A stretch of 16,311 bases of DNA. Source: an uncultured Bacilli bacterium. Its GTDB lineage: Bacteria > Bacillota_I > Bacilli_A > RF39 > UBA660. The stretch is from NCBI GenBank assembly GCA_947629115.1, contig CANRCL010000017.1, forward strand, positions 1-16,311, in the 5' to 3' direction. Both the position numbers and the translations under genes were made by a program. This document shows, piece by piece, positions 1 through 7,497 of the stretch (within the stretch, counting starts at the first letter, position 1; the number at the start of each line of letters is the position of its first letter). Under the pieces are notes generated by a model. It saw only the letters and a program-made list of their open reading frames with translations. It was not told the DNA's origin and searched no databases.

Positions 1-15
1 TGATTTTTTTGCCAT
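1..15 (-). CDS. Possible 5' end of a gene running off the left edge
   Basis: The minus strand reads ATG GCA AAA AAA TCA (MAKKS) from position 15 and then leaves the window. Upstream on that strand lie a plausible ribosome binding site (AAGTAGGT, about 23-30) and an extended -10 element TGaTAAAAT (40-48), the same string that precedes the ABC exporter genes. Only five codons are visible, so no product can be named. The promoter and binding-site spacing make a real start plausible, but chance cannot be excluded. Confidence 0.35.
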
Positions 16-39
16 TTTAAAATACCTACTTCCGTAGAT

Positions 40-48
40 ATTTTATCA
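40..48 (-). promoter_or_regulatory. Candidate extended -10 for the leftward gene
   Basis: The minus strand carries TGaTAAAAT here, about 25 bases upstream of the ATG at 15. No good -35 hexamer is seen 16-18 bases further upstream, so recognition would depend on the extended -10. The rightward promoter at 94-122 would make this a divergent promoter region. Confidence 0.35.
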
Positions 49-93
49 CATTCTTCGATTTTATGATTTTATCCTGAAAAATTATTTACTTAT

Positions 94-122
94 TTGTCTA
101 GGCGAGTTAATATTATTATAAG
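94..122 (+). promoter_or_regulatory. Candidate sigma-A promoter for the gene at 190
   Basis: TTGTCT (94-99) and TATAAG (117-122) are separated by 17 bases. Transcription would begin near 129, giving a leader of about 60 bases before the ATG at 190. The AGGAGG at 121-126 overlaps this -10 and would lie outside the transcript. Confidence 0.4.
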
Positions 123-189
123 GAGGTATAAAAAATAAGAAGCCAAAGAATAAGAAGAGGTTAAAAATTAAAAAGGAAAGAGGTAAAAT

Positions 190-996
190 ATGGAACAAAA
201 GAAGAAAAAGAAAAAAGGGTTGAAAATTGTTTTAGTAGTGGTTCTAGTTTTACTGGCTTTAGTTGCTGCCGATACAATGGCTGCTCGAGTTTTTAAAAGA
301 AGTCCATTAATTAGTTTTAAAGAAGATTTAGATGGTACAAGTTATGTTGATAGGGGCATTATTATTGATACATTCTATTGTAAAAAAGATAAAGATGTAG
401 AAATCGAATGGCTATATAAATTTTCTAAATTTACTTGTCCTAAAAAAGTCCAAGACGAAACTATTTATGGGTATATAACTGAAGTTAAAGATAATAGTTT
501 TATAATAGAAATTACACAAGATAATTCTTATTCTAAAGTAGGGGATGTTGTAAATATTATTCCTACTAGTGGTAAATTTGATTATACCAAAAACACTTAT
601 GTTAAATTAAATGGTTTAACAAATAAAGAAAATGAAAAATTAACAATGGAAGCCAAAGAAGTAGCCGTTTTAGATAAAACAGATTTAGATAGTTTAAAAA
701 ATTCTTTAGGGGCTTTAATATCTACGAAAAAAACTGAATTAAAAGAAACTAAATTAAGTAAAATAATTGATGTTAGTTTAAAAAAGGTAGACTATTCTTA
801 TAGTGAAAAAACTAGTGCCGGTATGTATGTAATACTTAAAACATCTGATAGTAAAGTGACTAAAGCATTAAATAGTTATTTTAAAAAGAAAGATAAAAAT
901 TATCAAAAAATGCAAATTAATGAATATATTGTTTATGTTTATAATGGGCAAACTGATTATAAATTAGTTAATGAATTAAGTAATTGTGTTAAATAA
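190..996 (+). CDS. Membrane-anchored extracytoplasmic protein with conserved Cys pair, function unknown
   Basis: This 268-residue protein has a run of lysines at residues 4-9, one hydrophobic helix at about 11-28 and a long hydrophilic remainder, so it is probably anchored with its C-terminal part outside the cell. After the helix come SPLISFKED (38-46), VDRGIIIDTFYC (53-64) and KFTCP (80-84). I recognise this spacing of an SPLI-type motif followed by two cysteines from unnamed Firmicutes proteins. C64 and C83 could form a disulfide. Residues about 90-150 alternate in a way that suggests a small beta-barrel, and the rest is Lys-rich and mixed. The start is preceded by AAAGAGGT with good spacing. 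The next gene encodes a CPAC thioredoxin-like protein, an attractive partner for the cysteine pair, but this is inference. No enzymatic motif is visible. Confidence 0.8.
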   Translation: MEQKKKKKKGLKIVLVVVLVLLALVAADTMAARVFKRSPLISFKEDLDGTSYVDRGIIIDTFYCKKDKDVEIEWLYKFSKFTCPKKVQDETIYGYITEVKDNSFIIEITQDNSYSKVGDVVNIIPTSGKFDYTKNTYVKLNGLTNKENEKLTMEAKEVAVLDKTDLDSLKNSLGALISTKKTELKETKLSKIIDVSLKKVDYSYSEKTSAGMYVILKTSDSKVTKALNSYFKKKDKNYQKMQINEYIVYVYNGQTDYKLVNELSNCVK

Positions 997-1004
997 TAAA
1001 AAAA

Positions 1005-1033
1005 TTGTTTTAGTTTATTTTAAGTGTTATAAT
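1005..1033 (+). promoter_or_regulatory. Sigma-A promoter with extended -10 for the thioredoxin-like gene
   Basis: TTGTTT (1005-1010), a 17-base spacer and TATAAT (1028-1033) preceded by TGt. Transcription would start near 1040, which places the in-frame ATG at 1039 outside the message and supports ATG 1054 as the real start. No clear terminator lies between the preceding stop codon and this promoter, so read-through from the gene at 190 is possible. Confidence 0.7.
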
Positions 1034-1053
1034 TTTAAATGGAGGAAGGTAAT

Positions 1054-1857
1054 ATGAAGAAATTTTTAGTAAGTTTGGTGGCAGTATTGTTTTTAGTGCC
1101 AATGGTTGTAAGAGCCGATGGAACTGATACAACGGAAAAAGAATTAGTTAAGGTTTATATTTTTGAAGCCGGAGGATGTCCTGCTTGTGAAGATGAACTT
1201 GAATATTTACAAGGTCTAGATTCTTATAATAAGAAATTTGAAATTGTTCGTAAAGAACTATATACTTCCCATACTACTTGGGAAAATGGTGCTGATTATG
1301 AATTAGGAGTAAAAGTAGCCAATTATTATAAAAAAGCATTAGGATTTACAAAAGTCACTTATACATCTACACCTTTAGTAGTTATATCTGATTTATATGG
1401 TGGTAATGTTGTTAATACTTCATTAGAGTCAATTATAGACCAAGCATATGAAATAGGAGATAAAGATGTAGTCACTTGTTTAATGAATAATGGAGAAGAA
1501 TGCCAAATGCCAACTTCCGTAATTAAAATTATGGCCATAGTTGGTACTGTAGCCGTAGCAGTAGTTGTTTTAGGAGTAATGGCTGGTGTTACAATTCATA
1601 ATGATAATAAAAAATCTTATAATTCTAAAGAATCTAAAAATGAAAAGAAAATTGAAGTAAAAGAAGAACAAAAAGAAGAGGCTAAAGAAGAAAAGAAAGA
1701 AGAAAAAGTTAAAACTTCTGAAAAAGAAGAGGTTAAAAAATCTTCTAGTAATAAAGCCGCAGCCAAGAAACCAACAACCAAGAAAACAAGTTCAAACAAA
1801 ACTGCTAAAAAAACTAATTCTAGTAAAACAACTAAAAAAACTACCAAGAAAAAATAA
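1054..1857 (+). CDS. Membrane thioredoxin-like protein (CPAC) with long charged and Lys-rich C-terminal tail
   Basis: Probably an extracytoplasmic thiol-disulfide protein. A signal peptide (about 1-22) is followed by a thioredoxin-like region with the redox motif C42-P-A-C45 and a candidate cis-proline at TP (106-107). A second pair, C142 and C150, precedes a transmembrane helix at about 156-181. The last 85 residues should then be cytoplasmic: first an alternating Glu/Lys stretch (about 190-230) that could form a stable single helix, then a Lys/Thr/Ser/Ala-rich basic stretch (231-267) resembling histone H1-like tails. GGAGGAAGG (1041-1049) is ideally spaced for ATG 1054; an ATG at 1039 in the same frame contains the binding site and is unlikely. 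A terminator follows. The thioredoxin fold is inferred from the motif and layout. The substrate is unknown; the neighbouring Cys-containing protein is a candidate. Confidence 0.8.
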   Translation: MKKFLVSLVAVLFLVPMVVRADGTDTTEKELVKVYIFEAGGCPACEDELEYLQGLDSYNKKFEIVRKELYTSHTTWENGADYELGVKVANYYKKALGFTKVTYTSTPLVVISDLYGGNVVNTSLESIIDQAYEIGDKDVVTCLMNNGEECQMPTSVIKIMAIVGTVAVAVVVLGVMAGVTIHNDNKKSYNSKESKNEKKIEVKEEQKEEAKEEKKEEKVKTSEKEEVKKSSSNKAAAKKPTTKKTSSNKTAKKTNSSKTTKKTTKKK

Positions 1858-1861
1858 ATTT

Positions 1862-1887
1862 AAGGAGTTAACATTAAACTCCTTTTT
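1862..1887 (+). terminator. Rho-independent terminator
   Basis: An 8-bp perfect stem (AAGGAGTT with AACTCCTT) and 7-base loop, ending in a run of T (1883-1887), directly downstream of the thioredoxin-like gene. Confidence 0.8.
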
Positions 1888-1890
1888 ATA

Positions 1891-1920
1891 TGGTTAAAGA
1901 TAAATAAGTTGTGATATAAT
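1891..1920 (+). promoter_or_regulatory. Extended -10 promoter for the nuclease gene
   Basis: TATAAT (1915-1920) preceded by TGa, an extended -10. The -35 is weak (TGGTTA, 1891-1896). It sits just after the terminator at 1862-1887 and 18 bases before the nuclease start. Confidence 0.6.
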
Positions 1921-1938
1921 TTAGTAAGGGTAGTTATT

Positions 1939-2658
1939 ATGAGTAAAAGAAAGAAGAAAAATAAAAGTTATATTATTACGTTAATTTTAGTAATATGTAT
2001 TTTAATCTATTATAATTTTGAAACCGAAATTAAAGATTTTATTTATACTAATTTTTTCCCTATACCAACTTATAATATTGAAGAAATTCCTCCTTATGAT
2101 GGCAAAGAATATATATTTATTAATAATAATGAACCTAATTTTAAAGAAGAAGATAAACAAACAACTTCTTATGAAAATTATAGTGATTTAGATTTTTTAG
2201 GTCGGGCTGGTGTAGCAATAGCAAATATTAGTACTGATTTAATGCCCACAGAAGAAAGAGGACAATTAGATGCTAAACCAAGTGGTTGGCATACGATAAG
2301 ATATGATGATATTATACCGGGTAAATATTTATATAATCGATGTCATTTAATTGGATTTCAATTAACGGGAGAAAATGATAATGAAAAAAATCTTATTACT
2401 TGTACAAGACAAATGAATACGGGAGCAATGTTAGAATTTGAAAATAAAGTTGCTCTATACATTAAAAAAACTAATAATCACGTTTTATATCGTGTGACTC
2501 CTATTTATGAAAATACTAATTTAGTTGCTAGTGGTGTTCAAATGGAAGCCTTATCAATTGAAGATAATGGTAAAGGTATTAAATTTAATGTTTATATTTA
2601 TAATGTTCAAAAAGGAATAAAAATCGATTATAAAACTGGAGATAGTAGTCGAGAATAA
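1939..2658 (+). CDS. Membrane-anchored DNA/RNA non-specific endonuclease, EndA/streptodornase type
   Basis: This 239-residue protein has a basic N-terminus, one transmembrane helix (about 10-26) and an extracytoplasmic nuclease domain (about 53-235). The catalytic signature is NRCHLIG (133-139), the local equivalent of the DRGH/NRSH motif of the beta-beta-alpha-metal nuclease family, with H136 as the expected general base. It is followed by NLITCTRQMN (151-160), where N151 and N160 match the conserved Asn positions that bind Mg2+ in this family. Such enzymes degrade DNA and sometimes RNA outside the cell; EndA of pneumococcus acts in DNA uptake, secreted streptodornases in DNA release. No competence genes are visible here, so the role is open: nucleotide scavenging and uptake are both possible. 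The ribosome binding site is modest (AAGGGTAG). The next gene starts 22 bases after the stop and is probably co-transcribed. Confidence 0.85.
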   Translation: MSKRKKKNKSYIITLILVICILIYYNFETEIKDFIYTNFFPIPTYNIEEIPPYDGKEYIFINNNEPNFKEEDKQTTSYENYSDLDFLGRAGVAIANISTDLMPTEERGQLDAKPSGWHTIRYDDIIPGKYLYNRCHLIGFQLTGENDNEKNLITCTRQMNTGAMLEFENKVALYIKKTNNHVLYRVTPIYENTNLVASGVQMEALSIEDNGKGIKFNVYIYNVQKGIKIDYKTGDSSRE

Positions 2659-2680
2659 TTAGATTATTAATGGTGGTATT

Positions 2681-3796
2681 ATGGAAAAAGAAAAAAGTTA
2701 TATTTTAGGAATTATTGGTGGTATATTAGGAGGATTTATTGGCAGTGTTCTGTGGATTTTATTATATGTTTATGCTAATTTTGCATATTCTTTTCTGGCT
2801 ATTTTAATCGCTTATGGCATTTTAAAAGGCTATCAAATATTTGATGGTAAAATAGATAATAAAATTTCTTGGATTATAGGAATTATCTCCTTTATTTGTG
2901 TTAGTATTACAACTTTAATAATTATTCCTAACCTTTTATTATTAAAAGAATATGGTACGTTATCTTGGTTAAATTTTAAAACTTTATTTATAACTAAAGA
3001 ATTTTTATTTGCTCTTTTAGGAGATTATATTTTGGCTTTGCTTTTTACTTTTATGGGGTTATTTATTACTATCAAAATTGTTAATTTTAAAAAACTTGAT
3101 ATGCCTAAAAAAAGATTAAAAGAAATAAAACAATTTATGATTAAAAATAATGCTTTAACTAAAGAAACATCGATTAAAAAAGAAGATATAAAAATAAGTA
3201 AGAGTGAATTTAAATATTTATTTCAAAAAGGAATAATAAAAAAATATAAGGGAAAGTATTATTTAAATAGTAATTTAGAAAAAGAAAAATATCATAAAAT
3301 AATTTGGTTAAGTATTAGTATAGGAATAATTTTTATAGTTAGTTTAGGTATTAATATATTAACAAATGATAATAATAAAAGAAGTGTAAGACCTATTATT
3401 TATAAAATAAGTAATAATTATCAAGAATATAAATATGATGAAGATGGCGATAGAGGATGGAGTTATTTTCCTAAAAATGATATAACGGGAGAAAATGGAT
3501 TAATTTATGTTTTTTATTATACTGATGAAAATATAAAAGATGTTGATTCTCCTAAATTAATGGAAGAAGTTTTTCAAAAAGAAGATGGCTATATAAATAG
3601 TGAAATATTCACTAATAAGAATGGTTATCAAGTATTATATATAGAATTTGAATTAGATGATTATTATGCTTTTTATTACTATGTTTTTAATGGCAATAGA
3701 TATGCCTTTATTGAGGGAAGTATTCCTCAAAATGTTAATAATCTTAAATTAAAAGATGATATTAGAGAAGTTGCTGAAACCTTAAAGTGGCGATAA
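2681..3796 (+). CDS. Multi-pass membrane protein with internal winged-helix-like region and extracytoplasmic C-terminal domain, function unknown
   Basis: Four hydrophobic segments (about 8-30, 33-50, 62-82 and 105-133) form an N-terminal membrane domain rich in Gly and Ile, like uncharacterised membrane proteins seen widely in Firmicutes. Residues about 140-200 are basic and predicted cytoplasmic. The stretch ending in KYKGKYYLN (188-196) looks like the wing of a small winged-helix fold, but no family can be assigned with confidence. A fifth helix (about 207-227) leads to an acidic and aromatic-rich C-terminal domain (about 235-371), predicted extracytoplasmic. The start is backed by GGTGG (2672-2676). 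It follows the nuclease gene after 22 bases and probably shares its transcript. I do not recognise a biochemical function. Confidence 0.75.
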   Translation: MEKEKSYILGIIGGILGGFIGSVLWILLYVYANFAYSFLAILIAYGILKGYQIFDGKIDNKISWIIGIISFICVSITTLIIIPNLLLLKEYGTLSWLNFKTLFITKEFLFALLGDYILALLFTFMGLFITIKIVNFKKLDMPKKRLKEIKQFMIKNNALTKETSIKKEDIKISKSEFKYLFQKGIIKKYKGKYYLNSNLEKEKYHKIIWLSISIGIIFIVSLGINILTNDNNKRSVRPIIYKISNNYQEYKYDEDGDRGWSYFPKNDITGENGLIYVFYYTDENIKDVDSPKLMEEVFQKEDGYINSEIFTNKNGYQVLYIEFELDDYYAFYYYVFNGNRYAFIEGSIPQNVNNLKLKDDIREVAETLKWR

Positions 3797-3870
3797 ATAT
3801 TAAATCTTTTTTCCTTTTCACAACAATATCACATAAAAGATATAAGATTATATTCATCAATTATTTAGGA

Positions 3871-3899
3871 TTGTAATATATTATAAAAGTTGATAAAAT
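3871..3899 (+). promoter_or_regulatory. Sigma-A promoter with extended -10 for the ABC exporter pair
   Basis: TTGTAA (3871-3876), a 17-base spacer and TAAAAT (3894-3899) preceded by TGa. The expected message starts near 3906, which gives a short leader to the ATG at 3934. The rest of the 137-base gap after the preceding gene (3797-3933) is AT-rich; I see no convincing terminator in it. Confidence 0.65.
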
Positions 3900-3933
3900 C
3901 ATTAATAGAGCGTTTTTGGAAAGGAAGATTTTA

Positions 3934-5700
3934 ATGTTTAAATTATTAAGCAAATTAGGTAAAAGAGAATTATGTTATGCCTTAATTTGTGTTGTATTTA
4001 TTTCAATAAATGTTTATTTAGAATTAAAAATTCCTGATTATATGTCAGAAATAACAATTTTAGTCCAAACTAAAGGAAGTACAATGGCAAGTATTTTAAA
4101 AGAGGGCGGCTATATGGTTTTGTGTGCCTTTGGTAGTTTAATTGCCTCTTTTGTTGTTGGCTTTTTTGCTGCTAATGTTGCTGCCTATTTTGGAAAAATA
4201 ATGCGTTATTCAATATTTGCTAAAGTTGGAGAATTTGGAACAGAAGAGATAAAAGAATTTTCTACTAGTAGTTTAATTACAAGAACTACTAATGATGTCA
4301 CTCAAGTACAAATGCTTATTGCTATGGGCTTACAAGCAATGATTAAAGCCCCAATTATGGCTACGTGGGCTATTATTAAAATATCTGGTAAAAATTTTGC
4401 TTGGTCAATGGTTACTTTTTTAGCCGTTGTAATATTACTTATTACAATTATTATTTTAATGGTTTTAGTTTTTCCAAAGTTTAAATTAGTTCAAAAATTA
4501 ACCGATAATTTAAATAGAATTACAAGAGAAAATTTAACTGGTATTCGAGTTATCAGAGCCTTTAATGCGGAAAATTATCAACGAAAGAAATTTGAAACTG
4601 CTAATGAAAAATTAAAGAATTTACAATTATTTAATCAAAAAACCTTAGGAATTTTATCTCCAGTAATGTCATTAGTAATGTCTGGTTTATCTTTATCTAT
4701 CTATTTTATTGGGGCTATTTTAATAGAAAAGGCTAATATGTTAGATAAGATTACTCTTTTTGGCGATATGGTAGTATTTTCATCTTATGCTATGCAAGTT
4801 CTTATGTCTTTTATGATGTTAATTATGATTTTTATTATTTATCCAAGAGCCAGTGTTTCTGCCAAAAGAATTTTAGAAGTTTTAGAAACAGATGCGCATA
4901 TAAAAGATGGAACCGTTGAAAAAGGTAGTGAAGTAGGAACTGTTGAATTTAAAAATGTTTCTTTTAAGTATCCTGATGCAGAAGAGTATATGCTTCATAA
5001 TATTTCCTTTAAAGCCGAAAAAGGAGAAACGGTGGCTTTTATTGGTTCAACTGGTTCTGGTAAAAGTACTTTAATAAATTTAATACCTCGATTTTATGAT
5101 GCTACCGAGGGAGAAGTATTAGTTGACGGAGTTAATGTCAAAGATTATAAAATTGAAAGTTTAAATAATGTTTTAGGTTATATTCCTCAAAAGGCGGTTA
5201 TATTTAGAGGAACAGTTAAAAGTAATGTATCATATGGAAATACTGATAAAGAAAAACCTAATTTAAAGAAAATTAAAGAAGCCGTTAAAGTAGCCCAAGG
5301 GGAAGAATTTGTTTCAAAAATGGATGGAACTTATGATGCCGCAATTGCTCAAAGTGGTACTAATATAAGTGGCGGTCAAAAACAAAGATTAGCGATTGCT
5401 CGGGCTATTGCTAGAGACCCAGAAATTTATATTTTTGATGATTCTTTTAGTGCTCTTGATTATAAAACTGATTTTACTTTACGAAAAGAATTAAAAAAAT
5501 ATACTAAAGACGCAACTAATTTAATTGTGGCTCAAAGAATTGGTACTATTAAAGATGCTGATAAAATTTTAGTTTTAAATGATGGCAAATTAGTCGGTAT
5601 GGGTACTCATCAAGAATTGCTAAAAAATTGTCAAGTTTATAAAGAAATTGCCTTATCGCAATTAAGTGAAAGTGAACTAAAGGGTGATTTGAATGCATAA
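3934..5700 (+). CDS. Heterodimeric ABC exporter, subunit with degenerate ATP site
   Basis: A 588-residue half-transporter of the type IV (MsbA/LmrA-like) exporter fold: six-helix membrane domain (about 1-310) and nucleotide-binding domain (about 335-580). Visible motifs are Walker A GSTGSGKST (371-379), signature ISGGQ (478-482) and Walker B IYIFDD (498-503). Asp503 replaces the catalytic Glu, and Gln534 replaces the switch His. In paired exporters such as TM287/288 and BmrCD this marks the subunit that contributes the degenerate site. Its intact signature should complete the catalytic site of the partner encoded next. Substrate is not readable; drugs, lipids or peptides are known for relatives. 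An in-frame TTG at 3916 lies before the binding site AAAGGAAG (3920-3927), so ATG 3934 is preferred. The stop codon overlaps the start of the partner gene by eight bases, consistent with translational coupling. Confidence 0.9.
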   Translation: MFKLLSKLGKRELCYALICVVFISINVYLELKIPDYMSEITILVQTKGSTMASILKEGGYMVLCAFGSLIASFVVGFFAANVAAYFGKIMRYSIFAKVGEFGTEEIKEFSTSSLITRTTNDVTQVQMLIAMGLQAMIKAPIMATWAIIKISGKNFAWSMVTFLAVVILLITIIILMVLVFPKFKLVQKLTDNLNRITRENLTGIRVIRAFNAENYQRKKFETANEKLKNLQLFNQKTLGILSPVMSLVMSGLSLSIYFIGAILIEKANMLDKITLFGDMVVFSSYAMQVLMSFMMLIMIFIIYPRASVSAKRILEVLETDAHIKDGTVEKGSEVGTVEFKNVSFKYPDAEEYMLHNISFKAEKGETVAFIGSTGSGKSTLINLIPRFYDATEGEVLVDGVNVKDYKIESLNNVLGYIPQKAVIFRGTVKSNVSYGNTDKEKPNLKKIKEAVKVAQGEEFVSKMDGTYDAAIAQSGTNISGGQKQRLAIARAIARDPEIYIFDDSFSALDYKTDFTLRKELKKYTKDATNLIVAQRIGTIKDADKILVLNDGKLVGMGTHQELLKNCQVYKEIALSQLSESELKGDLNA

Positions 5701-7486
5701 TGGAAGAAGAATGAATAATACTGCTAAAGCCAAAGATTTTAAAAAATCAATGAAGTCTTTAATTAAATATTGTCGTCCTTATTTATTACCTATTATGATT
5801 TCGGTTATCTTGGCCTCAATAAGTTCTATTTTATCAATTATTGGACCTGATAAATTAAGAGATATAACCAATTTAATTACTGATGGTTTAATGACTGGTA
5901 TAAATATGGCTGAAGTAAAAAGAATATCTTTAATTTTACTAATTATTTATGTAATAAGTGCTATTCTTGGTTATATGGAACAATTTATTATGGCTATTGT
6001 AACTAATAAATTTTCAAAACAATTACGTAAAGAAATTACTGAAAAGATAAATAAAATGCCTCTTAAATATTTTGATAAAAATAGTTATGGAGATATCTTA
6101 TCAAGAGTAACCAATGATGTTGATACTTTAAGTATGGCTCTTAATCAAAGTTTGGGTACTTTAGTTAGTGCGATTACTTTATTAATTGGTTCTGTAATTA
6201 TGATGATTATAACTAATGGTATAATGGCTTTAACCGCAATGGCTTCTAGTTTAATTGGTTTTGCTTTTATGACTTTAGTTATAAGTCGTAGTCAAAAATA
6301 TTTTGCTGCCTTACAAAATAAAATTGGGGAATTAAATGGTCATATTGAAGAAATGTATGCTGGTCATAATGTTGTAAGAGTTTATAATGGTATTGAAGAT
6401 GCTAATCAAAAGTTCAAAGAAATTAATGATGAAATTTTTGAAAATGTCAGAAGAGGTCAATTCTTATCTGGTTTAATGCATCCTTTTATGGGTTTTATTG
6501 GTAATTTTGGCTATGTTTGTGTTTGTATAGTTGGAGCCTTACTCACTATGAATAATGTTATTGACTTTGGGGTTATTGTGGCCTTTATGTTATATGTTCG
6601 TTTATTTACTCAACCTTTATCACAAATTGCTCAATCATTATCTAGTTTACAATCTTGTGCTGCGGCTTCTGAAAGAGTATTTGAATTTTTAGGTGAAGAA
6701 GAAATGCCTAATGAAGATGGGATTAGTGAAAAACTAAATCCCAAAAAAGTATTAGGTAATATTGAATTCGACCATATAAAATTTGGCTATGATGAAGATA
6801 AAACAATAATTAAAGATTTTAATGTTCAAATTAAATCGGGTCAAAAAATTGCCATAGTTGGACCAACTGGAGCCGGTAAAACAACAATGGTTAATTTATT
6901 AATGAAATTTTATGATATTGAAGATGGCGATATTAAAATAGATGGAGTATCAACTAAAAATTTAACGCGAAAAAATATTCATGATTTATTTATTATGGTT
7001 TTACAAGATACTTGGGTTTTTGAGGGCTCTATAAAAGATAACATTAAATATAATAATAAAAATATTTCTGATGAAAGAGTAGTAGAAGTTTGTAAAATAG
7101 TGGGCTTACATCATTTTATAAAAACTTTACCTAATGGATATAATACTATTTTAACTGATAATGAAACTTTATCTTCAGGTCAAAAACAATTATTAACTAT
7201 TGCCAGAGGTATGGTTAAAGATGCTCCATTCTTAATACTAGATGAAGCCACTAGTAGTGTAGATACAAGAACAGAAGAATTAGTTCAAAAAGCAATGGAT
7301 AAATTAACTGAAGGAAGAACTTCATTTATTATTGCTCATAGATTATCAACTATTAAAAATGCCGATTTAATATTAATGATGCAAGAGGGTAATATTGTTG
7401 AAATGGGAACTCACGAAGAATTATTAAAAGTTAATGGTAAATATGCTGAACTTTATAATAGTCAATTTGAAAAATTGGAAGAGTAA
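5693..7486 (+). CDS. Heterodimeric ABC exporter, catalytic-site subunit
   Basis: The 597-residue partner of the preceding gene has a six-helix membrane domain (about 25-335) and nucleotide-binding domain (about 355-595). Walker A is GPTGAGKTT (390-398), Walker B ends in D517-E518 with the catalytic Glu present, and the switch His is H549 in IIAHR. The signature is LSSGQ (493-497) instead of LSGGQ, which is expected for the subunit whose signature faces the degenerate site. The consensus ATP site would combine this Walker A/B with ISGGQ from the upstream subunit. ATG 5693 has AGGGTG (5681-5686) at good spacing; ATG 5711 is an alternative preceded by GGAAG. Related partners often carry a variable N-terminal extension, so either start would be functional. 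The terminator stem overlaps the stop codon. Confidence 0.9.
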   Translation: MHNGRRMNNTAKAKDFKKSMKSLIKYCRPYLLPIMISVILASISSILSIIGPDKLRDITNLITDGLMTGINMAEVKRISLILLIIYVISAILGYMEQFIMAIVTNKFSKQLRKEITEKINKMPLKYFDKNSYGDILSRVTNDVDTLSMALNQSLGTLVSAITLLIGSVIMMIITNGIMALTAMASSLIGFAFMTLVISRSQKYFAALQNKIGELNGHIEEMYAGHNVVRVYNGIEDANQKFKEINDEIFENVRRGQFLSGLMHPFMGFIGNFGYVCVCIVGALLTMNNVIDFGVIVAFMLYVRLFTQPLSQIAQSLSSLQSCAAASERVFEFLGEEEMPNEDGISEKLNPKKVLGNIEFDHIKFGYDEDKTIIKDFNVQIKSGQKIAIVGPTGAGKTTMVNLLMKFYDIEDGDIKIDGVSTKNLTRKNIHDLFIMVLQDTWVFEGSIKDNIKYNNKNISDERVVEVCKIVGLHHFIKTLPNGYNTILTDNETLSSGQKQLLTIARGMVKDAPFLILDEATSSVDTRTEELVQKAMDKLTEGRTSFIIAHRLSTIKNADLILMMQEGNIVEMGTHEELLKVNGKYAELYNSQFEKLEE

Positions 7487-7497
7487 TCTTCCTTTTT
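7477..7497 (+). terminator. Bidirectional terminator between exporter genes and convergent regulator
   Basis: GGAAGA (7477-7482), loop GTAA and TCTTCC (7487-7492), followed by TTTTT. The left arm lies in the last codons of the exporter gene and the loop holds its stop codon. Read on the minus strand, the stem is followed by AATTTTT, so it can also end the convergent XRE transcript. Confidence 0.75.

Noticed and set aside
121..126. AGGAGG followed 8-10 bases later by no ATG, GTG or TTG, suggesting a lost or non-canonical start
   Set aside because: A promoter (TTGTCT, 17 bases, TATAAG) overlaps this string, so it would lie outside the transcript. A frame running from 132 through a Lys/Arg-rich stretch has no start codon and looks like chance in A-rich DNA.
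1039..1053. In-frame upstream ATG for the thioredoxin-like gene
   Set aside because: The five codons contain the ribosome binding site for ATG 1054 and begin at or before the predicted transcription start.
1617..1847. Minus-strand ORF opposite the Lys-rich tail
   Set aside because: It is the mirror of a low-complexity AAA/GAA-rich coding region, giving a Leu/Phe/Ser-rich product; no binding site or promoter.
3916..3933. TTG start extending the first ABC subunit by six residues
   Set aside because: The extension encodes the purine-rich binding site of ATG 3934.
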